Assembly (NCBI RefSeq): GCF_000005505.3
Contig: NC_016131.3
Span: forward strand, 7,275,501 to 7,339,500
From: Brachypodium distachyon
Taxonomy: Eukaryota; Streptophyta; Magnoliopsida; Poales; Poaceae
DNA: 64,000 nt
Direction of reading: 5' to 3'
Shown: one piece after another, positions 49,861 to 62,086 of the stretch
Layout: every line of letters starts with the position of its first letter
Numbering within the stretch: the first letter of the stretch is position 1
The notes under the pieces: generated by a model
Database searches by the model: none
What the model saw: the letters and a program-made list of their open reading frames with translations, nothing else
What the model was told of the DNA's origin: nothing
Translations under genes and position numbers: made by a program

Positions 49861-50823
49861 AAGTAAATTACAGAAAAACACCATATTAGGGGTTGACATT
49901 AGGGGTTAGGGTTTCACTTCGGTACCAGCCAACGTTTAATTTACTAAAAACCACGGGATTAGACTAAACGTGCGGTTGCTAGCGATTAATTGCGAAACTG
50001 ACAGGAAGGGCCCATCGGTCAGGCCAGCGTGGCTTGCCATTGTGGCAATCCTCAACTGAACCACACTCCATCTCTCTCCTTCCTCCCTCTGTTCCGCTCG
50101 TGCCCCGAACCGCCCGTGTCTACCTCGTCGTCCCGTGCAGCGCCGCTGACCTCGGATCTGCTCACCCGCCGCCTCCCCGATCCATTCGTCTGCACCTGGA
50201 GCACCCCCGTGCGTCCGCCGGTGCCCTCACTCTCGCCCCTGGCCATCCCGAGCGCCCCGGCCACAGTGCTCCTCCTCTGCTGCCTCATCTCCTCGTCGCG
50301 GGCCACCTCCGGCCACCCCCTCGCCTAGCAGTCGCCTCCATCGGCCTCGTCGTGCCTGCGTGAACGCGTGGGGCATCTCCGCCCATCGAGCCGCACCCCG
50401 GAGCGCCGTCCTCGACCTCGCCGTACCTACGAGGAGCGACAACGTGCGACGGCGCACGGGAGAGAGCGGCGGCATGCGAGGGAGCGCGGCGGCGCGCGGG
50501 GGCGCATGGGGGCGAGCGGCAGCGCGTGGGGGGCGGCTTGAAGTGGCGGCGCTGCGGGAGCGGCGGCCAAAGCAGCGACTTGGCAGCGAGGAGCTTCTTG
50601 GGGGAAGAAGGAGAGGAAGCACGGACGAGGTAGAGCTTCGGAGAGAGCAGAGAAAGGCATTTGCCGCGCTGGCACGCCACGTGGGCCTGACCGGTGGACG
50701 TGCTCCTTCAGAAATGAGCTTAGACGCTAGCGAACGAGGGATTAAGTAAATCCGGTGGTTTTTAGCAACCAAAACGTAAACCGGTACAAATGTGAAAATG
50801 TGGTGGTTTTGTGTAATTTACTC
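49861..50823. mobile_element. Long-TIR, possibly MULE-like non-autonomous element with GC-rich interior
   Basis: The left arm begins AAGTAAATTACAGAAAAACA and later has GGTACC, CAACGTTT and CTAAAAACCACGGGATT. On the minus strand the right arm begins AGTAAATTACACAAAACCAC and later has GTACCGG, ACGTTTTGG and CTAAAAACCACCGGATT in the same order. The arms are therefore about 100-base inverted repeats with indels. No 9-bp target duplication could be confirmed. The interior (about 50030-50700) is very GC-rich, CT-biased on the plus strand, and open in several frames but without a recognised protein. This layout is that of a Pack-MULE or similar non-autonomous element. Confidence 0.6.
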
Positions 50824-50829
50824 TTGAAA

Positions 50830-53100
50830 AAAAAACTTCAAACAGTGGATTTGCAAGAGGCCCAAGCTTTCGAGCGAGAGTCCGTCGACGTGGGACTAGC
50901 CATTTAAGCCAACTTTCGTTTCTGTATGACCAGTCTAGATCACTGGCTAGTTGGCCCCGCCCGGCCCAGCGTAACGGAAATGAGCCTCTGGGTATAATAT
51001 GGACTATGGAGGCCTTGCCTACTAGGGACACGTCTAGATCACTGGCGAGTGACAATAGCCCAGCTGCAACGGCCCGTTTGATCCTGCGTGAGACCGGCCG
51101 CAACATGAACGTTGCTCCTTTTCATTTTGAGTTTTTCAGTTTCACAGGTGACAGGACGCAGGGACACCCCAGCGATCGTCACTGGACACAAGGCAAATAC
51201 AATTGCTTACAGAAAAAAATTCGCAATAAAAAATGCTTACAGAAAAAGACAAAAGGGAACTAAACTATGATATCAAATGATCGTCGCCTGCTCAAACCCG
51301 CACAAGTTCAAGGAAATCCTGACGCTAGACTGGGTCACAGGCACAGCCTGTTTTTAAAACCCAAGAAACAGAGGAGACCGACGACGCTACGGCATGGATG
51401 ATGCTGGCGATAATCATACCAAAACCATGTTAAATGATGGTTATGCAGCAGAAACAAAACGCGCATTCGGAACGCTCTTGCGCCGTTCTTCCTTCCTGCC
51501 CCCTTTTTTTTTTCTTGCTTCTACCGTTCTAACAACTGTTTCTCTCCGTGTCCGTGTAAGCGGACGTTCGATCCCAACGACCGATCACGCGTGAGCACCT
51601 CACTGGAGGCCCTCTCCTCTTTGACCCGGGAAAGCAAGATTCCCCAATTTCTTTTGGCAGAAACCAACCAGCCATTTCCCCTGCAAAAAGTGAGTTTAAC
51701 TGCAGAGGAATCGCCACAGCTTTTCATCAGGAAGAACTATGTTGCGAGCAGCCAATTCCAGGGGACAGACAACATCACGATCCGTGACGGTATTTGAGAG
51801 CGACCGTTTCCAGTACTCTAATGCAGGGAATCAAAGGGCAAAGCTTTCAGCAAGATCTTCCCCAGCCATTGGCCCAGAAAAGAAAAGGGATCTTTGCCTT
51901 GCCACCACCTCAATAATGCTGCTGCCTCGCTGCAAATTTCACGTCCGGACAAAACTGCTCGCTGCTGCAGAAATACATAGTGGTTGCGTGGGCTTAACAA
52001 ACAAGCGGGAGATTTCATCAGATACTGTAGCTAGCTAGCAAGCAAGCAAGTCTTCTTGTTTCCACCAGAGCAAGTTGGGCTTTAGTTTGACTAATGACCA
52101 GATTGTGGGGGAGATACGACCTTAGTTGTCAAGCCACTTAATTAGCTGTGCTGTGACAGAACATAATATATCAAGGTTGTAGCAAGTACTACTATACTAC
52201 TCCTGTATCCTTCCAAGTTGGGAACTGTGAGTGAGTTCACATGGAGAGGCATCTCATGTTGTCATGCTGAAGGTTGCAAGTGGAGTATTTAAGTTCCCAA
52301 CCAAATAGGTAATCAGAACAATGAGATGAAGTTTTTGGGGCAGAGTTGAGAACAGTGTCACATGGATCTAGTTTATTTTTAGGAGTGTATCTCATTAACA
52401 ATTGGTCACCAAGATTTTCTATACTCTCTTAGGGCATCCAGAATACAAGTGCTTAAAGAGATGTTCAGTAAAATAACCGGTGTTATCTCGCTGCACGGAT
52501 GCTCATTCTTTAGCATGAGTGTTTGATTAGGCACCGTCCTTAAATAGGTACTTATGCAAGATATAAACACCTTGCACTTGAGGGGGAAACTGTAAGAGTC
52601 TGAAGATATACAATCAATTCGGTATGAATAAAGAGTTGCCGCCCTTTAATGTACATACACGCACTTCCCTATATTCAGGGTACTTTGAAAGGTTATTGTC
52701 CCATAATTTCGTTTTTGTGAATAGAGAAGTGCCGTCCTTATAATTTGGTATTGATGTGTGGACAGGTTAACTTAGGATAATCCTATCCAACAAGTATGTA
52801 ATATCGTTTAACGATTCAGGGCCATTAACAAATTAGGCAGATATATTTCAAATATTCATAGCTTGACATAGCTTTACATATTGAAAAGACATGTAACCAA
52901 GAGAGCCATTAAGTTAACAACCCAGCACACTTATTTATTCTTTATACTTGTATGCAAGTAAACAAGAAGGTGCAGAGCTACATCTTGATCCTGCTACAAC
53001 AAAACCCACAAGGAAACTACAAGCGAAAGGGTTCACCAAGCTGGGACAACCAACTTGTCGGACCCTAAAAAAAAAGGCACACCCTACTGTACTTCTGAAT
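50830..53100. other. Intergenic, nothing recognised
   Basis: Low-coding sequence. A stretch at 52430-52620 (AGGGCATCCAGAATACAAGT to AACACCTTGCACTTGAGGG) has faintly inverted ends and wording like the MITE at 20228, but I would not call it. GCTAGCTAGCAAGCAAGCAA at about 52030 is a short simple repeat. Confidence 0.45.
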
Positions 53101-53658
53101 CAAGGCTTGCAAAGTCCCCCTCAGTGCTGAAAAAAAGAAGGCGCCATTTTCTCCACAATATCTGAAGCCTTTTGGGGATAGGATATAGTATGGTAGGATT
53201 GAGAGGACGGCAAAGGTAGGTGTTTGGGTTTGAAAAACTCAATCCTCTCATTGAAAAAACTGGGTGAAAAGGGCAACATTGGAGAAGGGGAGAAATGAAA
53301 AATGAGTTTTTGTAAAAGTCAAACTCCCCTTGGTAACTAGCCCTAGAAAAAGACATGTCTCATTGTACACTCTACTCTCTCCCAAGAACATGGAGTGACT
53401 AGATCAAACCATGCAAAAAAAGAGGGAGAGAAAATAGAAGTAGCTAGGTGGTTTTGGACCCCATGAGGCTAAAAAAGGTGGAAATGGCTAATCTTTGAGG
53501 GGCACTGTGTTGGGGGAATTGCAAGCAGACTCTCTTCAGAAGCACCAGCAGGGAAGAACCTACGACCATTAGCCCCAAATACTCAGGGCTAATGATAAAA
53601 AGGAGGTAAATTGAAACCAAAGATCTAAATTAGACTTGAACTGAAGCAAGTCCTTGAT
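53101..53658 (-). other. Downstream region of the bHLH gene
   Basis: This follows the bHLH stop codon on the minus strand and should hold its 3' UTR. No separate gene or repeat was recognised. Confidence 0.45.
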
Positions 53659-54901
53659 TCACGGGGACGACGACTTGAACGCTTGATTTAGCTTCCTGAC
53701 GATGTCCTTGACTGACAACGAGAAGTCCTCCCCAGCCTGCAAGAATTAACACCATCATCAGATCAACGCCGTCTAATTCAATGGTAGGAACTAGTAAATT
53801 AAGACCATGGGCAAGAAGAAGAGGAGAATGATTGGGAGCTGACCGTGGCCATGATGGTGATGTCGAGGGAGGAAGCGGTGAAGGGGAGCACATTGGTGTT
53901 CATGATGGTGAGGCCGAATCCCTCGACCTGGGAGAGCGCGGCGATGAGCGCGCCCTTGCGGTTCTCGCAGTGGATCTTGACGAGCACGGTGCGGTCCGAC
54001 ATCCGGGCCTCGATCTCCGGCAGCCCGCCGGCCTCGGCGGCGCCCTCGAAGTTCTCGTCGCAGGAGGACGAGGACCCGTCATCTTCCTCGGGAACCAGCT
54101 GTGACTTCTTCACCAGCACGGCCGCCTCCACGGGCCGCCTGAGCCGGGCCGACTCCTCCATCCCCTTCACCTGGTCCTGCAGCGTCTTGACGTACTTGAT
54201 GGCGTCGCCCAGCACGGACGCCTTGTCCATCTTCTTCAAGCCCGGCACGATCTTCGACAGCGCGATGAACCGCTCGCTCAGCTTCTCCCGGCGTTTGCGC
54301 TCCGCCAGGATGTGGTCCTGGTTCTGCGACGCCGGCCGGGTGGCGGGCGCCGCCGCCGCCGCCGCCTTGGGGAAGGGCTCGGCGGCGGCCATGGCGGCCT
54401 CGTAGCTCCGCTTGGGCTGGATCAAGGGCGCGTCGAGCTCCTGCTTGGGGAGCTTGACGGGCCCGGCGGGCCCGTAGTGGGCCTGGGTGGGCTTGTTGTT
54501 GGCGAAGGCGGCGCCGAAGGAGAGGATGGTGGGGGAGGAGGAGTTTTCGGCCGGGGAGCCCTGCTCCGTGATGCACGAGTCCCAGCTCGTGTTCACCTTG
54601 GCCGCCTTGCGTGGCCGCTGGTGCTGCTCGACGCCGTACTGCTGCTGCTGCTGCTGCATCAGCGCCGCCGCCGCCGTGGCATGGTCCAGCTCCGCCTGCC
54701 CGAAGGCCACGGCAATCTGCTGCTCCGTGTACTGCTCCAGCGTCGCGTCCGATTGCCACTGGTGGAAGAAGCTCGGCTCCTCCATCACCTGTAATTAACC
54801 CAAGTTAATCAGTCACCACACAACACAAAGACACAATCATCGAATAACATCGATCGAGATGATCAGAAATTTACCATATTGGAGAACCACTGAGTCGCCA
54901 T
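53659..54901 (-). CDS. bHLH transcription factor, NAI1-like subgroup (3 exons, 349 aa)
   Basis: Coding order: 54901-54875 (MATQWFSNM), 54788-53844, 53736-53659. The bHLH domain is at about residues 166-216 (DHILAERKRREKLSERFIAL, then SKIVPGLKKMDKASVLGDAI). His168, Glu172 and Arg176 in the basic region form the H-E-R set that predicts G-box (CACGTG) binding. Before it lie a short poly-Gln (54-59) and an Ala-rich run (about 151-157). After it comes a variable linker and an ACT-like C-terminal domain (about 275-345) with VLVKIHCENRKGALIAALSQ, which may mediate dimerisation. The DHILAERKRREKLS core is that of subgroup IVa (bHLH18/19/20/25, NAI1). Grass members include regulators of defence metabolism, but the role of this one is not shown. 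The first exon is only nine codons. Reading from the internal ATG at 54785 would lose it. Confidence 0.92.
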
Positions 54902-55246
54902 TTGCAGCAGATTAATCGCTCGCTCTAACCGCCGGCTCGCCTCCAAACTCAAAACTCCAAACCAGAGATTCCTCGCTTCAGTTAGCCTGAATCAATCCCC
55001 GATCGGAAGCAAACACAACTGTTAGCCAACAGCACACTGCGTTGAGCAAGCAAAACAGACTACAATTAATGGCTGTTGTGATGTCCCTGCACTTGCGCAG
55101 TTGCGCGTGCGTTAATTATCGGAACGGAAGAAATGAGCTGAAGCTGAGAGCGAGACGACGAACCTTTGGAGGGAGGGAGATGGGGTCGGTCAGCGAGTCC
55201 CTTTCCTTTCCTTTCTACCAATGGAGACGACGCAAGCCGCACCACC

Positions 55247-55253
55247 TTATATA
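55247..55253 (-). promoter_or_regulatory. TATA box of the bHLH gene
   Basis: TTATATAAGG on the minus strand lies about 350 bases upstream of the start codon, next to a CT-rich leader (54900-55215). The leader could contain an intron, which I could not place. Confidence 0.55.
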
Positions 55254-56175
55254 ACACTTCGGAAGATGGGGGCAGGAGACTATTTTAGAGCCTCCTCCTG
55301 GTTGGGTGTGAACTACTCGACCTCTTCTCCTCCCTTTCAGCTGCAGACTGTGCAAATGGTGGCTGGGCCGGCTGAAGCAACCTATCGCCTTCCCTCCCCA
55401 CATTTTTTATCAAGGATTTGGATTTGAGAGGGCCTTGTGTTATGGGCGAGCTTAGATTATTGGCCTCTCTCCAGCATCCATCGCATTACCTCATGGTGAT
55501 GTCAGTGGAGATCGACCTCTTCTTCTTCCTTTGAGTTGGTAGCAGTAGTAGACTAGTAGTATTGGTTTTGCCGTTTCTCCTTGTGCTTGGTTGGTCTTTC
55601 GTCGTGGCAACAAGGGCATTTCTGTTGCTCAGGAATGGACTTCATCCACTTGGACTTAATTTGAAGATGGCGTCACAAGATTTTTTTTAATTTTCCAGGA
55701 TCAGTAAAAACATTCAGTGCATGAATCGTGTATCATACCTCTGCGCATGTTAAAACATTTTAAACCTCCAAAAGTTTAACTTTGCAGGTTGCACCAGACC
55801 TCAATTGTCATGGTTTTCCTGCCCCGTTGATTTGTCGATCTTTGGAAGCTTCTTGCTCCATTGCATATGTTCCGTACAAAATTTCCATAATTAACGGATT
55901 AATTAGTCTTATTCTTCGTTCGTCAATTATCCATGCGCCTCCAAGGTTTTTCAATTTCGAGAAAAACATATTTTGTTTGTGGTTTCCGGATGGAGGGGAG
56001 CAAATGGCTTAAGATGCAAACAAAGTTGAATAAATACTTTAAGAATTGAAAAAACTAAACAATGCATATGCACATGATCGAGTTTTCAAGCATTTTTTTA
56101 TGAAGAAAAATTATTTTGTTCGCCAAACAGAACAAAATAAAACAATATAGTGATGTAAAAATTAAATTTTAAGTA

Positions 56176-56288
56176 CTCTCTCCGGCTGGATTTACTTGTT
56201 GAAATATTACATGTATTTAGACGCTTTTTAAACATAGATACATCCATATTTAGGCAAATTTGAGACAAGTAATATGGATCGGAGAGAG
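56176..56288 (+). mobile_element. Stowaway MITE, 113 bp
   Basis: CTCTCTCCGGCTGGATTTAC on the left pairs with GTAATATGGATCGGAGAGAG on the right, with TA on both sides. The inner sequence TTGAAATATTACATGTATTT matches the element at 40092-40200 in the same orientation. Confidence 0.88.
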
Positions 56289-58544
56289 TATTACTTTTGG
56301 TGGTTTTACACGGGGTCCAAAAACAAATCTTTTCCCATAAATTTTACGAGCACATAGAAAGTTCAACTATTAATATTTAAAATTTGGTATTCAGAAAAAA
56401 AAGTTTTTCCAACAATGGAGAACATTGCCCCGGTTGCATCTTTTGAGTCATATCATGCGTTACCCATGTCCTCGTTGGGCCACCAACGTCTTTTCCTGGT
56501 CACATCTTTTGAGTTTTTATACCTAAGAGCACATGCTCTCAAGAAAATGTTGGATATAGTTTTTTCTAAGAAATGTTGGATATTTTCTGAAGGGTTAACC
56601 ATGCCCCCATTGGACAAACGCCATATTATCCTCGGTGCATGTTGGGCTACCAACATTAATCTGATCTATTCGCGCTTTCAACCGACTGTTTTTGTCATCG
56701 CTACCCAGCTGCGTTCAGCACCCAGCAGAAAAGTGGAGACGCACGTCAATAAAACCTTGGGGATAAACAGATCAACTAACCATCAACTGAATAATGTGCG
56801 CAAGCTGCTAATGCTCTGAGTCTGTTTCTTTTATTTACAAGTGCAGCACCAGAAAGATTTATTGCTGGATTATGATGATGACTTGGGCCCAACTCACATG
56901 GGGACAAGCAAAGCGTATTAAGGCCGACCAATACGATTAGTTATAACATATACAGCCCCCAACCATCATCACTGGACAGGCAAAGCTGGGTTTATAAAAA
57001 CGATCTAATGAACGGGACTAATCAAGGGATTTGTTCAAGATTGTTTCAAGATTTGGTCGGTATAGACAAAGGCGAGCTTGGTATAAGCGGAGTAGTATGC
57101 AATTAACGATGAACTTATTAAGAGATTTGTTCAAAACTGATATAAGATTTGCACTCTTGCACGGAAAATATTGCACCCATTATTCTGTTAATCCTTCTAT
57201 TTATGTGGACTGTATAAACAAAGTTGAATCTTTCTGCAAACAAAGGGTTTAGAAGAGGCAAACATAGAAGTGACCCTCGAAAATTGTGTCGGAAGGAAAA
57301 TTGTGCATAGTAATTCGGGACAACTTGGAAAATTTACCGCCTAAAAAAAGGGACAGATGGAGTTCTTTTTCAGTACTAAACAAGATTTGCTCAGTATTAC
57401 TTCGATTTTTTTAGAACTATTCTTTTAGCATTTTCCAATGTGGACTTTCCAACCGTTGATGGGAAAGAAAGGGTTGGGCAAATTTAAAAAGAGCCACTGG
57501 ATATTTTGTGATCTCGGTCCGAATTTTTGGGTAAGAGTTACTTGCACAAAGAACCATGTGGTGCCAAGTTGGCCTACTAAACAAGTGATTTACACCGTTG
57601 GCCGTGTTAAGCAAAGACTTAACTTTTGGTGTATGTGCGTAATCATGTTAACTAAACACATCCTAGCAAAACGAAATGCTAGATTAGCCTATATGCATGC
57701 TACCATCTGTAACGTTTGGCTGTAGTAAATATAATAATACTACTACACAGAGACGGAAATTCATACATTTTACATGGTGCCAGTAAACATTCAAGAAAAT
57801 GTTTTTTTTCTGCTTCCTAGGTGACAAATACACCGGACCTCATCAACTTGCCAAATGGGTGCTATTTATCTGTTACTACTATACAGCAACACTGCAGCCA
57901 GCAATCTCTCTTTATCATCAAAACACCCATACTCTGAACTTTAGTACTACCCATGAGCATGAATTCAGCTCCCCATACCTAATCCCCTGCACTGCATCTA
58001 TCTGCAAGGCCTCCAGATCCAACCACCTACCCTTCAATTCAATCGCCCCAGAGATAAATTCAAGCACAAAGAGATAATATAATATTTCACATTATTGCAT
58101 GTGATCTTTCTTCGCCTGTGATGATAGGTGTAACCTTAAGGTTTGGGCTCTGGTACTTCCTTGCTTGTTGCAGCTCCTTCCTAGGGATGCACATGCCTGC
58201 ATGACAAACAAAAAAAAGTATACAGATCGCCCGAGCTGCCTGGCACTGGCTTCCGTGCAAGCTGGAGCTGACGAGGATCAGATGATAAAACTGTTTGATC
58301 ATGTGTTCAGGTTGGAGTGATTTGGTCACCAATTAAGCTGGAGCTTAATTCATTGCATGCATGGCTGGCCACTGGCCACTTGAGCTTGGACAGGTCTCCT
58401 ATGTGCAATGGTTTTCTTGCTTTCGTTCCTTCAGACCGGCATCAGCATGGGCATCCTACTGTATAATGTCACTGGCATGCACAGGCAATGCGCACAGTAA
58501 ACTTATTCGATCACGCTGTGGATATGCTATGTCAATATGTTAAC

Positions 58545-58644
58545 TCCCTCAATTCTATATTAACTGACTCAAATTTGTTCAAATATGGATATATCTATTA
58601 AAAAAATGTTTAATAAAAAATCACTTAATATGGGACAGAGGTAG
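58545..58644 (-). mobile_element. Stowaway MITE, 100 bp, degenerate
   Basis: The left end is ACTCCCTCAATTCTATATTA and the right end TAATATGGGACAGAGGTAG, flanked by TA. The inner text CAAATTTG...AATATGGATATATCTA is the reverse complement of the 56176 element, so it belongs to the same family. Confidence 0.7.
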
Positions 58645-59639
58645 TATACTTAGGCTGCTGGGTTATTTCATTATTTGGTTGTGAGGAAGGTTCATGGACG
58701 GCATGCAAAAGGTCCAAAGTAGCAGTAATCCACCGAACCGAACGGAAGGAGAGGGAGGTGGAAAGTTGAGTGCATGGTCAAGTCAAAGGACTGGGAAGGA
58801 TTAAATTATGGATTTTGATTCCTTGACAGCTATATTTGCCTATAGTTTAAGACTAGCGGATAAAATAATTCAGAAAAAAATGTACAGTTCCGGTCTTCAA
58901 AGAATTCTAGAAGCCGCGGACGCAGGAGAGTGTAATTACACGCCGTTCTTTTGCATGGTTTCACATGAACCTCTCGTCACGTTTATGATTTGCCCTCCGC
59001 AGAGTAATGTTTGGCCATCTTAAAAACAGAGCCTGCATTGCGTATCTGGTATCCAAAATGCCGTCCAGAATACATGAACATATTATACGCTGTTTTCCCA
59101 ATATTCTTCATTGATCGTATTTAGGAAACAGAGTACTACTCCGTATGATTTATGCCGTGTTTACTCTTGGCAGCATTCCGGTAGCAAGCACCAGAAATGC
59201 AGCAAGTTCGTACAGTCTAGGATTTTTTTTTGTGTGTGATGGCCGATAACAAGGCAGCCCAAGATGCATGATTCGATCTCTCATTTTCATGCATGATTGT
59301 CAACTGAATTCAAGTGAGAAGAGATCTCCTGTGTCCACTCGATCGATCAGTTGATTGTGATGTTGCTAGTAGTATTACTCTCAGAAGTCAGAACCCGGTT
59401 TATCCAAGTTGAAAAACCGCCTGTCCTTGCATGAAAAAACTGACACACCGCTTGATTCGAAAATGAGAAAGAAAACGGTTGCTGTCACACCATAAAAGTC
59501 GGAAAACTGGATCGTCAGACTAACCAATCGGACGTTGGTGCCGACCATCTGCGACGACATTTTCATTGCTCCCTAAAACAAAACACCCTCTGGAAAAAGA
59601 AAAAAACCCCGGAAATTACAGCAAAATATATTTACTTGT

Positions 59640-60560
59640 TTACAGCCAATTGCAGGTGTAACAAAGAGAGAAAGCCGCGAACGGGACTACGAGGTGGCTG
59701 TATAGTTACCCGAGAGTTTAGAAAGACGAAAGGAAGGAAAAGAGATCCCGTAAAGTTACCTTTTGATGCCCGCAATTCGCAAAGGTAACTTTTGATCGGG
59801 TCCGTTCTTCTCAGTTCCGGCTCCCCCCACCATACGACCGGGTCCAAATTTGCGGATTGCGACCGCGTGCCAGCTGTCCATCCGATCCCCTGGGCGCCCG
59901 TACACGTGACACGGCTACGAGCTGGCCCAAGAATCCGGGAGCGAAGAGACGCGGCACGTATGAACCGTCCCGTGAGCCGCCGCGACTGCGCAAAGCCGAA
60001 AAAAGAATCCAAAAAACGTGCATCACGACGCCCCCAGCCTTTCCGGCCGTGCGCGCGTTGGTCAGGCAGGCCGCGCGGGGGCTCAGGCGCGGGCGGTGGT
60101 CAACAAAGTCAAACCAGAGTATGTTGCCTCCCATATTCTCGCAAATCGTGTGGCTCCCGTACCAGCTCCAGTCCCGGCGCAGCACCGGATGGTTTCCCTC
60201 TGCTTTCGGCTTTTTTGCCTATGTCGGCCGGGGGGTTTGCGCCAACATCCGTCGGCGAGGTCGGTACTCTCTACAACGACTACTCGGTCCCGGCCGTAGA
60301 CTCGATCAGATCGGGTATAACTCAACTTCGGGTGATGAGATAAGTTATAAGTGAGCGGTGCAAATTGGAGGGAAAGGGACGGGCACTAGTCAGTGCTCAC
60401 GCTGTGTGGAAAAATCAGGAGTGACAGACAGGAGGCACGGTGGACAGCCTTCTAGATGATCCGGCTCTCTTTTTCTTGCGTCCTGTCATGCCGTCACATA
60501 CTCACACCGTCATTTGCGTCGAGGAATTCGGCCGCCTTTTCAGGTTCGCAAGGCTCAAGG
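59640..60560. other. GC-rich block without a recognised gene
   Basis: 59790-60350 is GC-rich and open on both strands, with ORFs of up to 183 codons, but the predicted proteins are Arg/Pro/Ser-rich and match no family I know. It may be a transposed gene fragment, a promoter island, or the interior of a non-autonomous element. No terminal repeats were found around it. Confidence 0.4.
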
Positions 60561-60589
60561 CCTGAAAGGGGACTGAGCATCGTGGACGT

Positions 60590-60635
60590 GGCTCAGTGGT
60601 AAAGGACGAGAGACCAACAAAATCGAATTTTTTTT
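60590..60635 (+). other. tRNA-like A-box (possible SINE head)
   Basis: TGGCTCAGTGG fits the RNA polymerase III A-box consensus exactly, and ATCGAAT about 35 bases on is a poor B-box. tRNA-derived plant SINEs begin like this. No tRNA fold or SINE body follows, so at most it is a degraded head. Confidence 0.25.
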
Positions 60636-60639
60636 AGTG

Positions 60640-62086
60640 GACGAACATCATAACTAAGTACTATCTCCGTCATAAATCATAATGTTTTCTAAACAAAAAT
60701 AAATACTCCCAGCATATCGCAGGACCAACTAAATACACGAACGTTGCTACAGGAATTTTTCAGAAATATACATCAGTTGTTTAAATGCTTGTGCCCTTGT
60801 ATCATCTAAATTAGTGTTAAAAAATAATAATTATCTCGCAATATACACAAATCCAATGACTTGTGTATAATCAAAACATTGTGATACATTATCTGCTGCA
60901 TATAATGGATGTTTCCTAATAATCTAATGAGTAGTTTTGGAAAGTGAACGGACAACTCAAATCTTTATAGAGCAAAAACTTAGATAAGAAATATGTAAAA
61001 TGCTTGGTGTATGATCTTTTGCATACGAATTTTGTACGACACAGTGAAGCGACAGTAAATTCGTTGTTGCTTGGGAATGGCCCATAACAATATATATGTC
61101 TGTTTGTACAAGCATCGTACGAGCAAAATCGTACATGTAGCATTGCTCGGCATAGACCCGACTCGCGATTCAACTCTGATCATCAATTAGACAAATGATA
61201 CGTGTTTTACATCCCCAAAACATACACCATTAAATTTATATTCGAATGAAATTTTAATGATATATTTTTATGACTCGCAATCTACATATTATTGGTATAT
61301 AGTTGATGACCAAAACTAAAACTTGAAATAGGCGGACCTCTTACATCATCATGGAAGGAAGGGAGTATGTGCTTGCCATGCACCACCAACCACTGTTGTA
61401 CAGCACATGTCGAATCCCTTGCATCTCGGCATGCAGCTTCCCCAACGACTCCCCCTTCTGCTGTCCAGATTACTCGATCGGATGGTTGCGCGGCTACACC
61501 TTAATTATGAACCAGCAGGAGACCAAAGGCACAACAGCAGAAGGCGACAAAAGGTACCCCTTTTTTTTCTGCGAATATGAAACCTTGGAGAGCAGCCAAT
61601 CGGGTTTAAGGTTTAAACTAGATAGTCCCAGGAATCCTGGTTCTTAATCTTCATGCCCTCCGAATAACAAGACGCCTTCCAGGGATTTTGCTGTCTGGAG
61701 CCGTATCCCCATCACCAACCGATCCACCTCCTCCTAACTCTGATGATACGTTGGCCTTTGCATTGTGTAGTACCACACAAGCTATATACCAAGCACCTCC
61801 ATTTTGCTTTCATTTTGGGCAAGAAGTTTTGGTCCCGATCATCTAAAAAAAGAAGTTTTGGTCCCAGTCTAGGAGGAGGTTCGTTCAAAGATATACTCAC
61901 ATGCCCCCCAAGATTTCAGGATAGATGCGGTTGCCAGCCAAGCCAAAATTACCAGGCGATCCATCTCGCTGGATTCAGCTCATCAAAGGCCTGGATTGGA
62001 TGAAGATGGATTCATCCGAAATTGCACTGCATACAAGTAACGCGTATGAAACGTGGGACCAAAAAACTCTGCATGCATGTCCTAAC
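60640..62086. other. Intergenic, nothing firmly recognised
   Basis: A Stowaway-like start (TACTATCTCCGTCATAAATC) at about 60660 has no clear right end. 61870-61985 contains text shared with 63055-63170 (see the duplication further right). There is no recognised gene. Confidence 0.4.

Larger units (their letters stand above)
55260..59600. other. Intergenic, MITEs only
   Basis: Two Stowaway-type MITEs are listed separately. No ORF resembles a known protein and no exon chain was recognised. The 55.2-55.7 kb part is the bHLH upstream region. Confidence 0.5.

Noticed and set aside
50227..50772. 181-codon ORF on the minus strand in the long-TIR element
   Set aside because: The block is open in four frames at once with Arg/Ala/Pro-rich products, so no single frame is supported.
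54079..54759. 226-codon ORF overlapping the bHLH gene
   Set aside because: It is an alternate-frame shadow of the bHLH second exon, made almost entirely of Gly, Ala and Arg.
59792..60343. 183-codon ORF on the plus strand
   Set aside because: Overlapping open frames on both strands and no recognisable domain; treated as a GC-rich block, not a gene.
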